Shown piece after piece: positions 49,085 through 61,727 of a stretch of DNA of 64,000 bases; position 1 is the stretch's first letter, and each line of letters opens with the position of its first letter. The stretch spans positions 100,549-164,548 of the forward strand of contig DATLNE010000032.1 in the NCBI GenBank assembly GCA_035536915.1. The letters are read 5' to 3'. Below the pieces are notes generated by a model. That model did no database searches. It saw only the letters and a list, made by a program, of their open reading frames with translations, and was not told the origin of the DNA. The stretch comes from Acidimicrobiales bacterium (GTDB lineage: Bacteria; Actinomycetota; Acidimicrobiia; Acidimicrobiales; JAHWLA01). The translations under genes were made by a program, and so were the position numbers.

Positions 49085-49702
49085 GTGATCAAGGCCGTCC
49101 TGTGGGACTTCGGAGGCGTCATCCTGTCGAGCCCGTTCGAGGCGATGCGCCGCTTCGAGGAGGAGCACGGGCTGCCGCGCGACTTCTTCCGCACCCTCAA
49201 CGCGGCCAACCCGCACGACAACGCCTGGGCCAAGCTGGAGCGCAACGAGGTCAGCATCGACGGCTTCTGCGAGCTGTTCGAAGCCGAGGCGACCGAGGCG
49301 GGCCACACCGTCGACGCCCGTGCCGTGCTGGCCTTGCTGCTGGGCGACATCCGCCCCCAGGTGGTCGAGGCGGTAAAGCGGTGCAAGGAGCGGCTGAAGG
49401 TCGGGCTGCTCACCAACAACTTCGCCTGGGGCGACGGGCCGCCGGAGATCAAGGCGATCGTGGCGTTGTTCGACGCCGTGGTGGAGTCGAGCAAGGTCGG
49501 CATCCGCAAGCCCGAGGTGCGCTTCTACGAGTTGGCGTGCGAACTGCTCGACATCGAACCGCACGAAGCGGTGTTCCTCGACGACCTCGGCGTGAACCTC
49601 AAGCCCGCCCGGGCCATGGGCATGACGACGATCAAGGTGGAGGATCCCGACGCCGCCCTCGACGAGCTGGAGCGCGTCGTCGGCTTTCCTGTGCGAATCT
49701 GA
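49085..49702 (+). CDS. HAD-superfamily phosphatase
   Basis: 205-aa hydrolase of the epoxide-hydrolase-N/haloacid type. The nucleophile is in VLWDFGGVI (residues 5-13), the second motif in GLLTNNF near 112, the Lys in IRKPEVRFY near 145 and the acidic pair in VFLDDLGVN near 165. I prefer GTG 49085, since a TAGGAT box ends 7 nt before it; the ATG at 49076 overlaps the -10 box. It precedes the MSOX-like gene by 5 bp. Substrate unknown. Confidence 0.87.
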   Translation: MIKAVLWDFGGVILSSPFEAMRRFEEEHGLPRDFFRTLNAANPHDNAWAKLERNEVSIDGFCELFEAEATEAGHTVDARAVLALLLGDIRPQVVEAVKRCKERLKVGLLTNNFAWGDGPPEIKAIVALFDAVVESSKVGIRKPEVRFYELACELLDIEPHEAVFLDDLGVNLKPARAMGMTTIKVEDPDAALDELERVVGFPVRI

Positions 49703-49707
49703 CGGGC

Positions 49708-50760
49708 ATGAGGCGCTGCGACGTCGTCGTGGTGGGCGCCGGCGTGATGGGGGCGGCAGTGGCGTGGGAGCTCTCCCGACGGGGGACGCACGTCGTCACG
49801 GTCGAGCAGTTCGAATACCTCCACACGCGGGGAAGCTCGCACGGCGCTACCCGGACGTTCCGCTTGGCCGACCGTGACCCGGCGCTTGTGCGCCTGGCCG
49901 CCGAAGCGCTGCCGTTGTGGCGGGCGCTGGAAGAGGACGCCGAGAAAGAGGTGCTCGTCACCACCGGCGGGGTCGACCACGGCGACGTAGAGGAGCTGCG
50001 GGCCATCGCCGCCACCCTCGACGGGGCGGGCGTGCGCTACGACGTGCTGCAAGCCGAAGTGGCCGCCGAGCGATGGCCCGGGATGCGTTTCGTCGGGCCG
50101 GTCGTGTACCAGCGCGACGGCGGGCGGCTGCTGTCGGAACAGGCGCTGCGGGCGTTCACCGAGGCGGCCGCCTCGCACGGGGCCGAGGTCTACTACTCGC
50201 AGCCGGTGCACGAGATCGAGGTGCTCGACGAGGCCGACGGCGGCGACGTCGTGGTGGTGACCGACTTCGACGAGTACATCGCACCGGTGGTCGTGGTGGC
50301 CGCCGGGGCGTGGGCCGACAAGCTGGTCGACGGGCTCGCTTCTGCACCGCCGTTGACGGTGACCCAGGAGCAGACGTTCCACTTCCTGCCCCGCCGCGAC
50401 GACATGGCGTGGCCCAGCTTCGTGCACTACGGCGAGCCCGCCCGCTACGGCCTGGAGACGCCCGACGAGGGCGTGAAGGTGGCCGAGCACGGCACCGGCG
50501 CGGTAGTCGACCCCGACGAACGCGACAACGAGATCGACCCCCTCGGCGAGCAGCGGGTGGTCGACTACGTGGAGGAGTGGCTGCCCGGGTTGGAGACCTG
50601 GGCCACCACGGCCACCACGTGCCTCTACGCCACCGCCCCCGACAACGCCTTCGTGGTCGAGCGCCACGGCCCCATCGTGGTGGCCGCAGGCTTCAGCGGC
50701 CACGGCTTCAAGCACGCGCCGGCCATCGCCCGCCGCATCGCCGCCCTCGTGCAGGACTAG
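49708..50760 (+). CDS. FAD-dependent amine oxidase of the MSOX/MTOX family
   Basis: 350-aa flavoprotein of the DAO family resembling monomeric sarcosine oxidase and N-methyltryptophan oxidase. The Rossmann motif VVVGAGVMGAAVAWELSRRG is at residues 6-25, and SSHGATRTFR follows. TTCLYATAPDNAFVV near 310 contains the Cys that binds FAD covalently in this family. It oxidises a secondary or N-methyl amine to imine, giving H2O2. ATG 49708 starts 5 bp after the HAD gene. Exact substrate unknown. A long hairpin follows the stop. Confidence 0.88.
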   Translation: MRRCDVVVVGAGVMGAAVAWELSRRGTHVVTVEQFEYLHTRGSSHGATRTFRLADRDPALVRLAAEALPLWRALEEDAEKEVLVTTGGVDHGDVEELRAIAATLDGAGVRYDVLQAEVAAERWPGMRFVGPVVYQRDGGRLLSEQALRAFTEAAASHGAEVYYSQPVHEIEVLDEADGGDVVVVTDFDEYIAPVVVVAAGAWADKLVDGLASAPPLTVTQEQTFHFLPRRDDMAWPSFVHYGEPARYGLETPDEGVKVAEHGTGAVVDPDERDNEIDPLGEQRVVDYVEEWLPGLETWATTATTCLYATAPDNAFVVERHGPIVVAAGFSGHGFKHAPAIARRIAALVQD

Positions 50761-50770
50761 GCCGGTCGAG

Positions 50771-50823
50771 CGAAGTTGCGTAGGAATCGCGCCGGAAAAC
50801 GGCGCGATCTCTACACAAGTTCG
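50771..50823. terminator. long hairpin with GAAAA loop after the oxidase gene
   Basis: The inner stem 50780-50794/50800-50814 is 15 bp with one mismatch and closes a GAAAA loop. An outer continuation (50771-50779 with 50815-50823) pairs with two mismatches. The GAAAA loop equals that of the GAGTACATAGC elements as read on their gene strand. No U tail. Confidence 0.65.
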
Positions 50824-50827
50824 CACG

Positions 50828-50848
50828 CGGGTGACGGAACTTCACCCG
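50828..50848. promoter_or_regulatory. inverted repeat CGGGTGA-N7-TCACCCG
   Basis: Perfect 7-bp arms centred 43 bp before the -10 box of the following small gene (TACGGT at 50881). Position and symmetry suggest an operator or activator site for the small gene and amidase. Regulator unknown; it resembles a weak CRP-type half pattern (GTGA/TCAC). Confidence 0.5.
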
Positions 50849-50893
50849 TTTGGGTGTCGCAACGACTGAATGGCGCTTCATACGGTCGCCGGC

Positions 50894-51046
50894 ATGGAGC
50901 CGGACGACGAACAGGAATCGTGTGGGATCGACTTCGAGGCCGACGCCACGCCGGACGAGAACCTGCTGTACGTGGTCCTCTCGCCGGAAGGCGACCCCGC
51001 CCGGATCGAGGAGTACCACCGCCTCGCCACAGCGGGAGGTGCGTAA
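50894..51046 (+). CDS. 50-aa acidic small protein
   Basis: ATG to TAA of 51 codons. Starts MEPDDEQESCGIDFEA, strongly acidic (about a third Asp/Glu), ending RIEEYHRLATAGGA. TACGGT ends 7 nt before the ATG, giving a leaderless promoter, and third positions are GC-rich. The ribosome site of the amidase gene (GGGAGG) is in its last codons and the two genes are 2 bp apart, so both are probably read from one mRNA. Function unknown; it could be an inhibitor or chaperone of the amidase (inference from position only). Confidence 0.6.
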   Translation: MEPDDEQESCGIDFEADATPDENLLYVVLSPEGDPARIEEYHRLATAGGA

Positions 51047-51048
51047 CG

Positions 51049-51945
51049 GTGCCCCGCCAACTGTGGCTGGCCGACCGCCTGCGCCAAGCGGGCCTGACAG
51101 TGGTGGAGGTCGACGGCTGGCAGTCACGCGGCGCCGAGTCGTTCAACCCTCGCGGCGTGGTGTGCCATCACACCGCGGGCAGCGCCAACGGCGACATGCC
51201 GAGCCTCGGCCTCCTGGTGCGGGGCCGGTCCGACTGCCCCGGCCCGTTGTGCAACGTGGGCTTGGCTCGCAGCGGCGCCGTCTACGTGGTGGCCTCAGGC
51301 CGGGCCAACCACGCGGGCAAGGGCGCGTGGCGCGACCTGACGGGCAACTCGTCGGTCCTCGGCATCGAGGCCGAGAACACCGGGCGGGGCGAAGCCTGGC
51401 CGCAGGTACAACTCGACGCCTACGTGCGCCTGGCCGCCGCGCTGCAGGGCGCAGTGGGCGGCAACGTCGACAACATCTGCGCCCACCGAGAGTGGACGTC
51501 GCGCAAGATCGACCCGGCCGGCATCGACATGAACGACTTCCGGGCGCGGGCGGCCCAGATCCTCGGCGGCGCCAACCCGCCGCCCCCGCCACCGCCTTCC
51601 CCGCCGACAACCGACCAGAAGGGCCGCATCGCCGAGCTGCAGCAACTGGTCGGCGCGGGCGCCGACGGCGCGTGGGGGTCGAACACCGATGCGGCGTGCA
51701 GTCGCAACATGATCGGCTGGCCCGACTTCGTGCGGGGCCACGCCCCGACCCTGGCCGACAAGCTCACGGGCAACACCAACCGCGAGCTCGTGCGCTGGCT
51801 GCAGCGCCAAGGCAACCGCAAGCTCAGCCTCAACCTCACCGAGGATGGCCTCCTCGGCCCGGCCACCAACCACTTCATCGTCGTGGGCCTGGGCCAGGGC
51901 GACGGCGTCTGCGGGCCCAAGGGCTTCAAAGCCGCAGTGGCGTAG
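51049..51945 (+). CDS. N-acetylmuramoyl-L-alanine amidase (Amidase_2 fold), no signal peptide
   Basis: 298 aa. The N-terminal amidase/PGRP-like domain (about 1-165) has VCHHTAGS near 42 and ICAHREW near 147 as zinc-His positions, with the Lys and Asp in SRKIDPAG. A Pro-rich linker (PPPPPPPSPP) leads to a C-terminal region (about 185-298) with peptidoglycan-binding-like repeats (GADGAWGSNTDAA, TEDGLLGPATNHF). There is no signal peptide, as in phage endolysins, so release would need lysis or another route. No holin or other phage genes are near. GTG start with GGGAGG 9 nt upstream. Confidence 0.85.
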   Translation: MPRQLWLADRLRQAGLTVVEVDGWQSRGAESFNPRGVVCHHTAGSANGDMPSLGLLVRGRSDCPGPLCNVGLARSGAVYVVASGRANHAGKGAWRDLTGNSSVLGIEAENTGRGEAWPQVQLDAYVRLAAALQGAVGGNVDNICAHREWTSRKIDPAGIDMNDFRARAAQILGGANPPPPPPPSPPTTDQKGRIAELQQLVGAGADGAWGSNTDAACSRNMIGWPDFVRGHAPTLADKLTGNTNRELVRWLQRQGNRKLSLNLTEDGLLGPATNHFIVVGLGQGDGVCGPKGFKAAVA

Positions 51946-51955
51946 CGTTCGCGCC

Positions 51956-52549
51956 ATGGAAATCCGACGAGCGACCGACGGCGACCGCCCGCAACTGGCC
52001 GAGACGTTGGCCCGCGCCTTCGCCGACGATCCCGTCGTCACGTGGCTCGCGACACCCAAGGCCTACGCCCGTGGCGGCACGCGAACCTTTGCCGCCGCCC
52101 TGAAGACCACATACCTGCCCAAGGCCGAGGTCTACAGCGCGGGCGAGGGCAAGGGCGTCGTCATCTGGGTGCCGCCCGACAAGTGGAAGGCCCCCGCCAC
52201 CGACAGCCTGCGCCTGCTCCCGGCCTACCGGGCCATGTGCGGACGGCGGCTCCCCCGGGTCCTCAAGCTGGTGACGGCCATGGAGAAGCGCCACGCCACC
52301 ATCGACGAGCCCCACTGGTACATCCCCTTCATCGCCACCGACCCCGCCGCCCAAGGCAAGGGCCTTGGCAGCGCCCTGCTGGAGCACGTGCTCGAAAAGG
52401 CCGACGCCGAGGGACGCCCCGCCTACCTCGAGGCCACGTCGCCGCGCAACAAGCTGCTGTACCACCGCCACGGGTTCGTGCCGATGGGCGACGAACTGCG
52501 AGTGGCCGACTCGCCGCCCCTCACCCCCATGTGGCGCACGCCCCGCTGA
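51956..52549 (+). CDS. GNAT-family N-acetyltransferase
   Basis: 197 aa. The acetyl-CoA loop is in IATDPAAQGKGLGSALLEH (about residues 122-140, Q-x-x-G-x-G/A), and the C-terminal strand LYHRHGFVPMG near 173 is typical. The middle insertion (WVPPDKWKAPATDSLRLLPA) matches the group of actinobacterial GNATs. Acceptor unknown. The ATG has TAGCGT 7 nt upstream, a -10 box formed partly by the amidase stop codon, so leaderless. Confidence 0.9.
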   Translation: MEIRRATDGDRPQLAETLARAFADDPVVTWLATPKAYARGGTRTFAAALKTTYLPKAEVYSAGEGKGVVIWVPPDKWKAPATDSLRLLPAYRAMCGRRLPRVLKLVTAMEKRHATIDEPHWYIPFIATDPAAQGKGLGSALLEHVLEKADAEGRPAYLEATSPRNKLLYHRHGFVPMGDELRVADSPPLTPMWRTPR

Positions 52550-52555
52550 GCCCGC

Positions 52556-52567
52556 TTCTGGTCCGGG
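52556..52567. repeat. half copy of the TTCTGGTCCGGG gene-end arm
   Basis: Exact 12-nt match to the outer arm of the hairpin at 8323-8370. It lies in the 18-bp gap between two convergent genes and touches the kgd stop. No partner arm is present. Confidence 0.65.
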
Positions 52568-56170
<3,603 letters not shown>

Positions 56171-56178
56171 CGACCTCG

Positions 56179-56184
56179 ATCCTA
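56179..56184 (-). promoter_or_regulatory. -10 box of leaderless kgd promoter
   Basis: TAGGAT on the minus strand ends 8 nt before the kgd ATG. The divergent PH-like gene has TAGGTT (56221-56226) 6 nt before its ATG, so the two promoters sit about 40 bp apart. Confidence 0.5.
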
Positions 56185-56232
56185 CCGGCCGCCTTGTGCG
56201 GCCCATTTCCAACAAACCGATAGGTTCCCTTT

Positions 56233-56586
56233 ATGCCCACGCTCGCGGTCGAGGACGACGACCTCGTGGTCCGCTTTTCCGGCCTGGAGGCCGCCTATGC
56301 CCTGCGGCGCACCGTTCGCATCCCCCGCACGGCCGTCGTCTCCGCCGCGGTCGGGCCGCCGCCCAAGCGCCGAGGCCTGCGGGCACCCGGCGCACACCTG
56401 CCAGGCCGGCTCAGCTTCGGCACGTGGCGGGGCCGCTTCGGCAAGGACCTGTGGGGCGTGCACCGGGGTGAGCGAGTGGTGGTGATCGAGCTCGACGGCG
56501 GCGCCGCGTTCGAGCGCCTGGTGCTCGAAGTGGACGACCCCGGCGGGGTAGTCGCCGCACTGCGTCAGGCAGCCTTCGGCCGCTAG
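56233..56586 (+). CDS. small PH-like domain protein
   Basis: 117 aa. Strand-rich protein with the pattern LRAPGAHLPGRLSFGTW and GERVVVIEL, seen in conserved actinobacterial proteins with a bacterial PH-like fold. No membrane segment, no catalytic residues apparent. ATG with TAGGTT ending 6 nt upstream (leaderless), divergent from kgd. Function unknown. Confidence 0.72.
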   Translation: MPTLAVEDDDLVVRFSGLEAAYALRRTVRIPRTAVVSAAVGPPPKRRGLRAPGAHLPGRLSFGTWRGRFGKDLWGVHRGERVVVIELDGGAAFERLVLEVDDPGGVVAALRQAAFGR

Positions 56587-56592
56587 CGAGTT

Positions 56593-56638
56593 ATGCCAAA
56601 CTTGTAATCCATGGCTCGCCAATCACAAAGTTTGCCAT
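56593..56638. promoter_or_regulatory. inverted repeat around the start of the AlbA_2 gene
   Basis: ATGCCAAACTTGT (56593-56605) and ACAAAGTTTGCCAT (56625-56638) are near-perfect inverted copies, AT-richer than the surroundings. They flank the ATG at 56611. This is the arrangement of an autoregulatory operator for an HTH-bearing protein. If it is an operator, translation may instead begin at the ATG at 56677. Confidence 0.6.
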
Positions 56639-58323
56639 ACCCGCCGTTTCACCCGGAGAACCCGGACACCCCTCCGATGGTATTCACCGCGGCGGATTTC
56701 AAGGCGGCCTTTCCAGGGGAGACGCACTACGTCGAGCGCAAGTCCGGGCTCGGCGGAAAGGCGCTGCAAGACGCCGTCGTGGCGTTTTCGAATGCGGACG
56801 GCGGCGTGATCCTCATCGGCGTCGACGACAGCGGGCGGCTCGTGGGCAAGGAGCTTTCGCAGGCCGCGGCAGAAAGCATCCACGCCGCCCTCGCCGAGGT
56901 GCACAGCCCAGGGCGCTACGAGGTCATCCAACTCGTCGTGGATCGGATCCCCATCATCGTCATCGCGGTGGCGAAGCGCACGGAGGGGTTCGCGCAGGCA
57001 TCGAACGGACGGGTGCTCGTCCGCCGCGGACCTCGGAACACAGCATTGATCGGGTCCGACCTGCGCGAGTTCATCTCGTCGCGGTCGCTCGGCAGGTTCG
57101 AGCGCGAGGCAAGCGGCGTCCCGCTCGCTGATGTCGAAGATGACGCGCTGGCCACGGTGAGGCGCGCCTTCGGGTGGTCGGACTCCGACGACTTGCCGGA
57201 GCGGTTGGAGGAACGCGGGCTTGTCAAGCAGCATCGGCGAAAGACCACACTCACCGTCGCAGGCTCGCTCTTGCTCCTCGACACGCCCCGGATCGTCGTC
57301 CCCAAAGCGTTCATCGAGATACTGCGGTTTCGGGAGGGGGCCACCGAGTACGACCGACGCACAGAGATCGACGGGCCTGCGTTCGTCCAAATCCGCGAGG
57401 CGACGCGCCTCGTGATGGACGAGCTCGGCACCGAGATGGTCGTCCTCGGACTGCACCGGCACGAACTGGCGCGCGTGCCGGAGGTCGTCCTTCGGGAAGC
57501 GATCGCCAACGCTGTCGCACATCGCAGCTATGAGCTCAGCGGCTCTGCAACGCGAATCGAAATCAGGCCCCACTCGGTCGAGATCACCTCCCCTGGTGGG
57601 CTCCCTGAGCCGGTAACCGTGAAGAACATCCGAGAGACGCAGGCAGCCCGTAATCCCGACATCATCACGACGCTGCGCCGAATGGGCCTCGCAGAGGACG
57701 TAGGGCGGGGTGTCGATGTCATGCAGGACACCATGATGGAGGAACTGCTTGACCCTCCCCGGTTCGAAGACCTCCGCCACGCAGTTCGCGTGACGTTGCC
57801 GACCCACGGCGCGGTCAGCCCGCGGGAGCGCGCCTGGGTGAGAGAGCTCGAGACCAGAGGTGACCTCGGTCCACGCGATCGAATCCTTCTGGTCCACGCA
57901 GCTCGCGGCGAAGTACTGACGAACTCCTCAGCGCGCGCTCTCCTCGGCGTGGACAGCGTGCACGCCCGACAGGCTCTGCAGCGCCTGAGGGACGGCGGGT
58001 TCCTCATCCAGACGGGAAGCCGCGGGGGGGCGACCTACCACCTCAGCGATGCCATCCACCCACCGCTCGGCCTACGCATGCGTCGCGACGAGATCGAGGC
58101 CTTCGTGTTGAGCCTGGCGGACGGCGGGCCCCTGACGAACGCCACCGTTCGCGCCCAGACCGGGTTGGATCGTGTGGATGCGCTCCGAATTCTGGAGAGG
58201 CTGACGGCCAGAGGTCACCTGATTCGGAGAGGCGAGCGCCGGGGCGTCCACTACGTCAAGCCTTCGACGGGTCAGGGCTTGGACTTCGGGCGGGGAACGC
58301 CGGACGGTCAACTACCGTCCTAG
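56611..58323 (+). CDS. ATP-binding Schlafen/AlbA_2 domain protein with C-terminal winged helices
   Basis: 570 aa (548 if the ATG at 56677 is used). Residues about 22-150 form an AlbA_2 (divergent AAA-4, Schlafen-like) domain: YVERKSGLGG, VVAFSNADGGVILIGVDDSG. About 280-400 is a HATPase_c_4 domain (VVLREAIANAVAHRSYELSG, SPGGLPEPV, RRMGLAEDVGRGVDVM). Two or three winged-helix repeats follow (SARALLGVDSVHARQALQRL, RAQTGLDRVDALRILERL). Such proteins act as regulators and some belong to defence islands. Its codon use is less GC-biased than its neighbours, which points to transfer. Confidence 0.85.
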   Translation: MARQSQSLPYPPFHPENPDTPPMVFTAADFKAAFPGETHYVERKSGLGGKALQDAVVAFSNADGGVILIGVDDSGRLVGKELSQAAAESIHAALAEVHSPGRYEVIQLVVDRIPIIVIAVAKRTEGFAQASNGRVLVRRGPRNTALIGSDLREFISSRSLGRFEREASGVPLADVEDDALATVRRAFGWSDSDDLPERLEERGLVKQHRRKTTLTVAGSLLLLDTPRIVVPKAFIEILRFREGATEYDRRTEIDGPAFVQIREATRLVMDELGTEMVVLGLHRHELARVPEVVLREAIANAVAHRSYELSGSATRIEIRPHSVEITSPGGLPEPVTVKNIRETQAARNPDIITTLRRMGLAEDVGRGVDVMQDTMMEELLDPPRFEDLRHAVRVTLPTHGAVSPRERAWVRELETRGDLGPRDRILLVHAARGEVLTNSSARALLGVDSVHARQALQRLRDGGFLIQTGSRGGATYHLSDAIHPPLGLRMRRDEIEAFVLSLADGGPLTNATVRAQTGLDRVDALRILERLTARGHLIRRGERRGVHYVKPSTGQGLDFGRGTPDGQLPS

Positions 58324-58326
58324 CCC

Positions 58327-60005
<1,679 letters not shown>

Positions 60006-60006
<1 letters not shown>

Positions 60007-60296
60007 TGAGCGCCACAGCCGTCCGCCGTCTGGTGGTGGCCGTGTGCGTGCTCGGCATCGCCGGGATGATCGTCAGCTCGATCGCCGACAACACCGGCGC
60101 CGCCCTCACGTGCGGTTTGGTCACCGCGGTGGCCGTCCTCTGCGCCATCGTGGCCACGGCGGTGGGCGGGCGGCCCGACGAGGAGCAGGCGGCCCGCGTG
60201 GAAGCGGCAGTGCAGGAACTGGTGGCGGCAGGGGCCGAGGAGGCGGCGGTGCGGAGGCTCGTCGGGGAGGCCGTGCGGCTGGGAAAGGGCCGCTGA
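60006..60296 (+). CDS. small two-helix membrane protein
   Basis: 96 aa. Two membrane segments (about residues 7-27 and 33-55), then an Ala/Glu-rich cytoplasmic helix ending in basic residues. ATG overlaps the EttA stop (TGATG), so it is translated with it. No family recognised. Confidence 0.68.
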
Positions 60297-60401
60297 GCGC
60301 GAAAAAGGCGGCGGGGGCAGGTGCACGGCGGACGCACCCGCACCCCGACGCCAGGTCAAACGGTGGCATGAACCGCGGCCCGCGTCAATGCCAAACATCG
60401 C

Positions 60402-60407
60402 TAGCCT
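60402..60407 (+). promoter_or_regulatory. possible -10 box for the small zinc-finger gene
   Basis: TAGCCT about 60 nt before the ATG at 60468, giving a short leader that includes ACCGA-N4-TCGGT. The stretch 60297-60467 holds no coding frame I can support. Confidence 0.35.
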
Positions 60408-60467
60408 GAACCGACAACCTCGGTCGGATCGCCTCAATCCGCTTCGGACGGTGCCGATGAATGGAGT

Positions 60468-60692
60468 ATGGCGAACAGTGCAGTGTTGAAGAGCAGGGCT
60501 GTCGAACGAACGGTTGAACCGGGGAATTCCGCGGTTTGTGCCCATTGCGGCGCTCCGGTGAAGTTCGTGGCCCGCGCCCAGCTGCGCCAGGTCATCGCCA
60601 ACGTCTACGTCGACGGCAACTGGGCCCGGGTCGAGCACTTCCACAGCGACTGCTACGGCGAGGCGGGGGAGCCCTACGGCCCCACCGGCTGA
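60468..60692 (+). CDS. small zinc-ribbon-like protein
   Basis: 74 aa. Cys/His spacing CAHC (residues 24-27) with HFHSDC (57-62) suggests one zinc site. The middle (VKFVARAQLRQVIANVYVDG) is strand-rich and basic, fitting a nucleic-acid or ribosome contact. Resembles small conserved actinobacterial proteins of unknown function. The ATG follows a leader with a possible TAGCCT promoter. Located between ettA and the que cluster. Confidence 0.7.
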   Translation: MANSAVLKSRAVERTVEPGNSAVCAHCGAPVKFVARAQLRQVIANVYVDGNWARVEHFHSDCYGEAGEPYGPTG

Positions 60693-60730
60693 GCGCCGGC
60701 GGCACGGCCGCCGGGTAGCGTGACCTCGTC

Positions 60731-61081
60731 ATGCGCACGCGAGTCACCCGGTCGTTCGACTTCGAGGCAGCCCACGAGCTGCCGTGGCACGAAGGCAAGT
60801 GCAAGCGGTTGCACGGCCACAACTACCGCTTCGAGGTGACCGTGGAAGGGCCGCTTGACGCCCGCGGCGTGGTCCTCGATTTCGACGACCTCAAGCGGGT
60901 CGTCACCGCCGAGGTCCTCGACCGCTACGACCACCGCTACCTCAACGACTTCTTCGACAACCCCACCGCCGAACTGGTGGCGTCCGACGTGTGGAAGCGC
61001 ATCGAGGCGGCAGGCCTGCGGGTGGTGCGCCTGCGGCTGTGGGAGACGCCCGACTCCTCGGTCGAACTTGTCGCGGACTAA
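60731..61081 (+). CDS. queD: 6-carboxy-5,6,7,8-tetrahydropterin synthase
   Basis: 116-aa enzyme that converts dihydroneopterin triphosphate to CPH4, first dedicated step to preQ0. Zinc His residues in FEAAHELP and RLHGHNY, the catalytic Cys in GKCKRLHG, and the Glu in LWETPDSS are visible. First gene of queD-queC-queE. GTP cyclohydrolase, which supplies the substrate, is not in the window. Confidence 0.95.
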   Translation: MRTRVTRSFDFEAAHELPWHEGKCKRLHGHNYRFEVTVEGPLDARGVVLDFDDLKRVVTAEVLDRYDHRYLNDFFDNPTAELVASDVWKRIEAAGLRVVRLRLWETPDSSVELVAD

Positions 61082-61727
61082 CCGGGCGCGCTCTGTCGTC
61101 GTCCTCTCCGGGGGGCTCGACTCCACCGTGTGCATGGGCGTGGCCGAGCCACCGCTCGTCGCCCTCACCGTCGACTACGGCCAACGCCATCGGGTGGAGT
61201 TGGAGCGGGCCGCGGCAGTGGCCGCCCACTACGACGCCGAACACTTGGTGCTGCCGCTCGACTTGTCGCGCTGGGGCGGCTCGGCCTTGACCGATGCGGC
61301 CGTCGACGTGCCGGAGGCCGGTGGCACGGGCATACCGGTGACCTACGTGCCCGCCCGCAACCTGATCTTCCTCTCGGTGGCCATGGGCGTAGCCGAGGCG
61401 CGCGACGCCGACGCGGTGTACCTGGGCGTCAACGCCCTCGACTACAGCGGCTACCCCGACTGCCGGCCCGAGTTCGTGGCGTCGTTCCAACGGACGGCGG
61501 CGCTGGCCTTGAAACGAGGCGTGGAGGGACGGCCGGTCGAGGTACGCACCCCGTTGATCGACCTGTCGAAGGCCGACATCGTGCGGCTGGGGCTGTCGGT
61601 GGGCGCGCCGTTGGCCCTCACGTGGTCGTGCTACCAAGGCGGCGCGGCGCCCTGTGGCGCGTGCGACTCGTGCGCCCTGCGGGCCAAGGGGTTCGCCGAG
61701 GCGGGCGTGGCGGACCCAGCCCTGTGA
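61068..61727 (+). CDS. queC: 7-cyano-7-deazaguanine synthase
   Basis: 219-aa PP-loop amide/nitrile synthase that turns 7-carboxy-7-deazaguanine to preQ0 with ATP and ammonia. ATP loop VLSGGLDST near residue 14, TVDYGQRHRVE, and the C-terminal zinc motif CYQGGAAPCGACDSC. The only fitting start is TTG 61068 (MSRTNRARSVVVLSGG), overlapping queD by 14 nt. Its TGA overlaps the queE GTG. Confidence 0.94.
   Translation: MSRTNRARSVVVLSGGLDSTVCMGVAEPPLVALTVDYGQRHRVELERAAAVAAHYDAEHLVLPLDLSRWGGSALTDAAVDVPEAGGTGIPVTYVPARNLIFLSVAMGVAEARDADAVYLGVNALDYSGYPDCRPEFVASFQRTAALALKRGVEGRPVEVRTPLIDLSKADIVRLGLSVGAPLALTWSCYQGGAAPCGACDSCALRAKGFAEAGVADPAL

Noticed and set aside
51049..51945. Prophage remnant around the endolysin-like amidase
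   Set aside because: No holin, terminase, portal, integrase or attachment repeats nearby.
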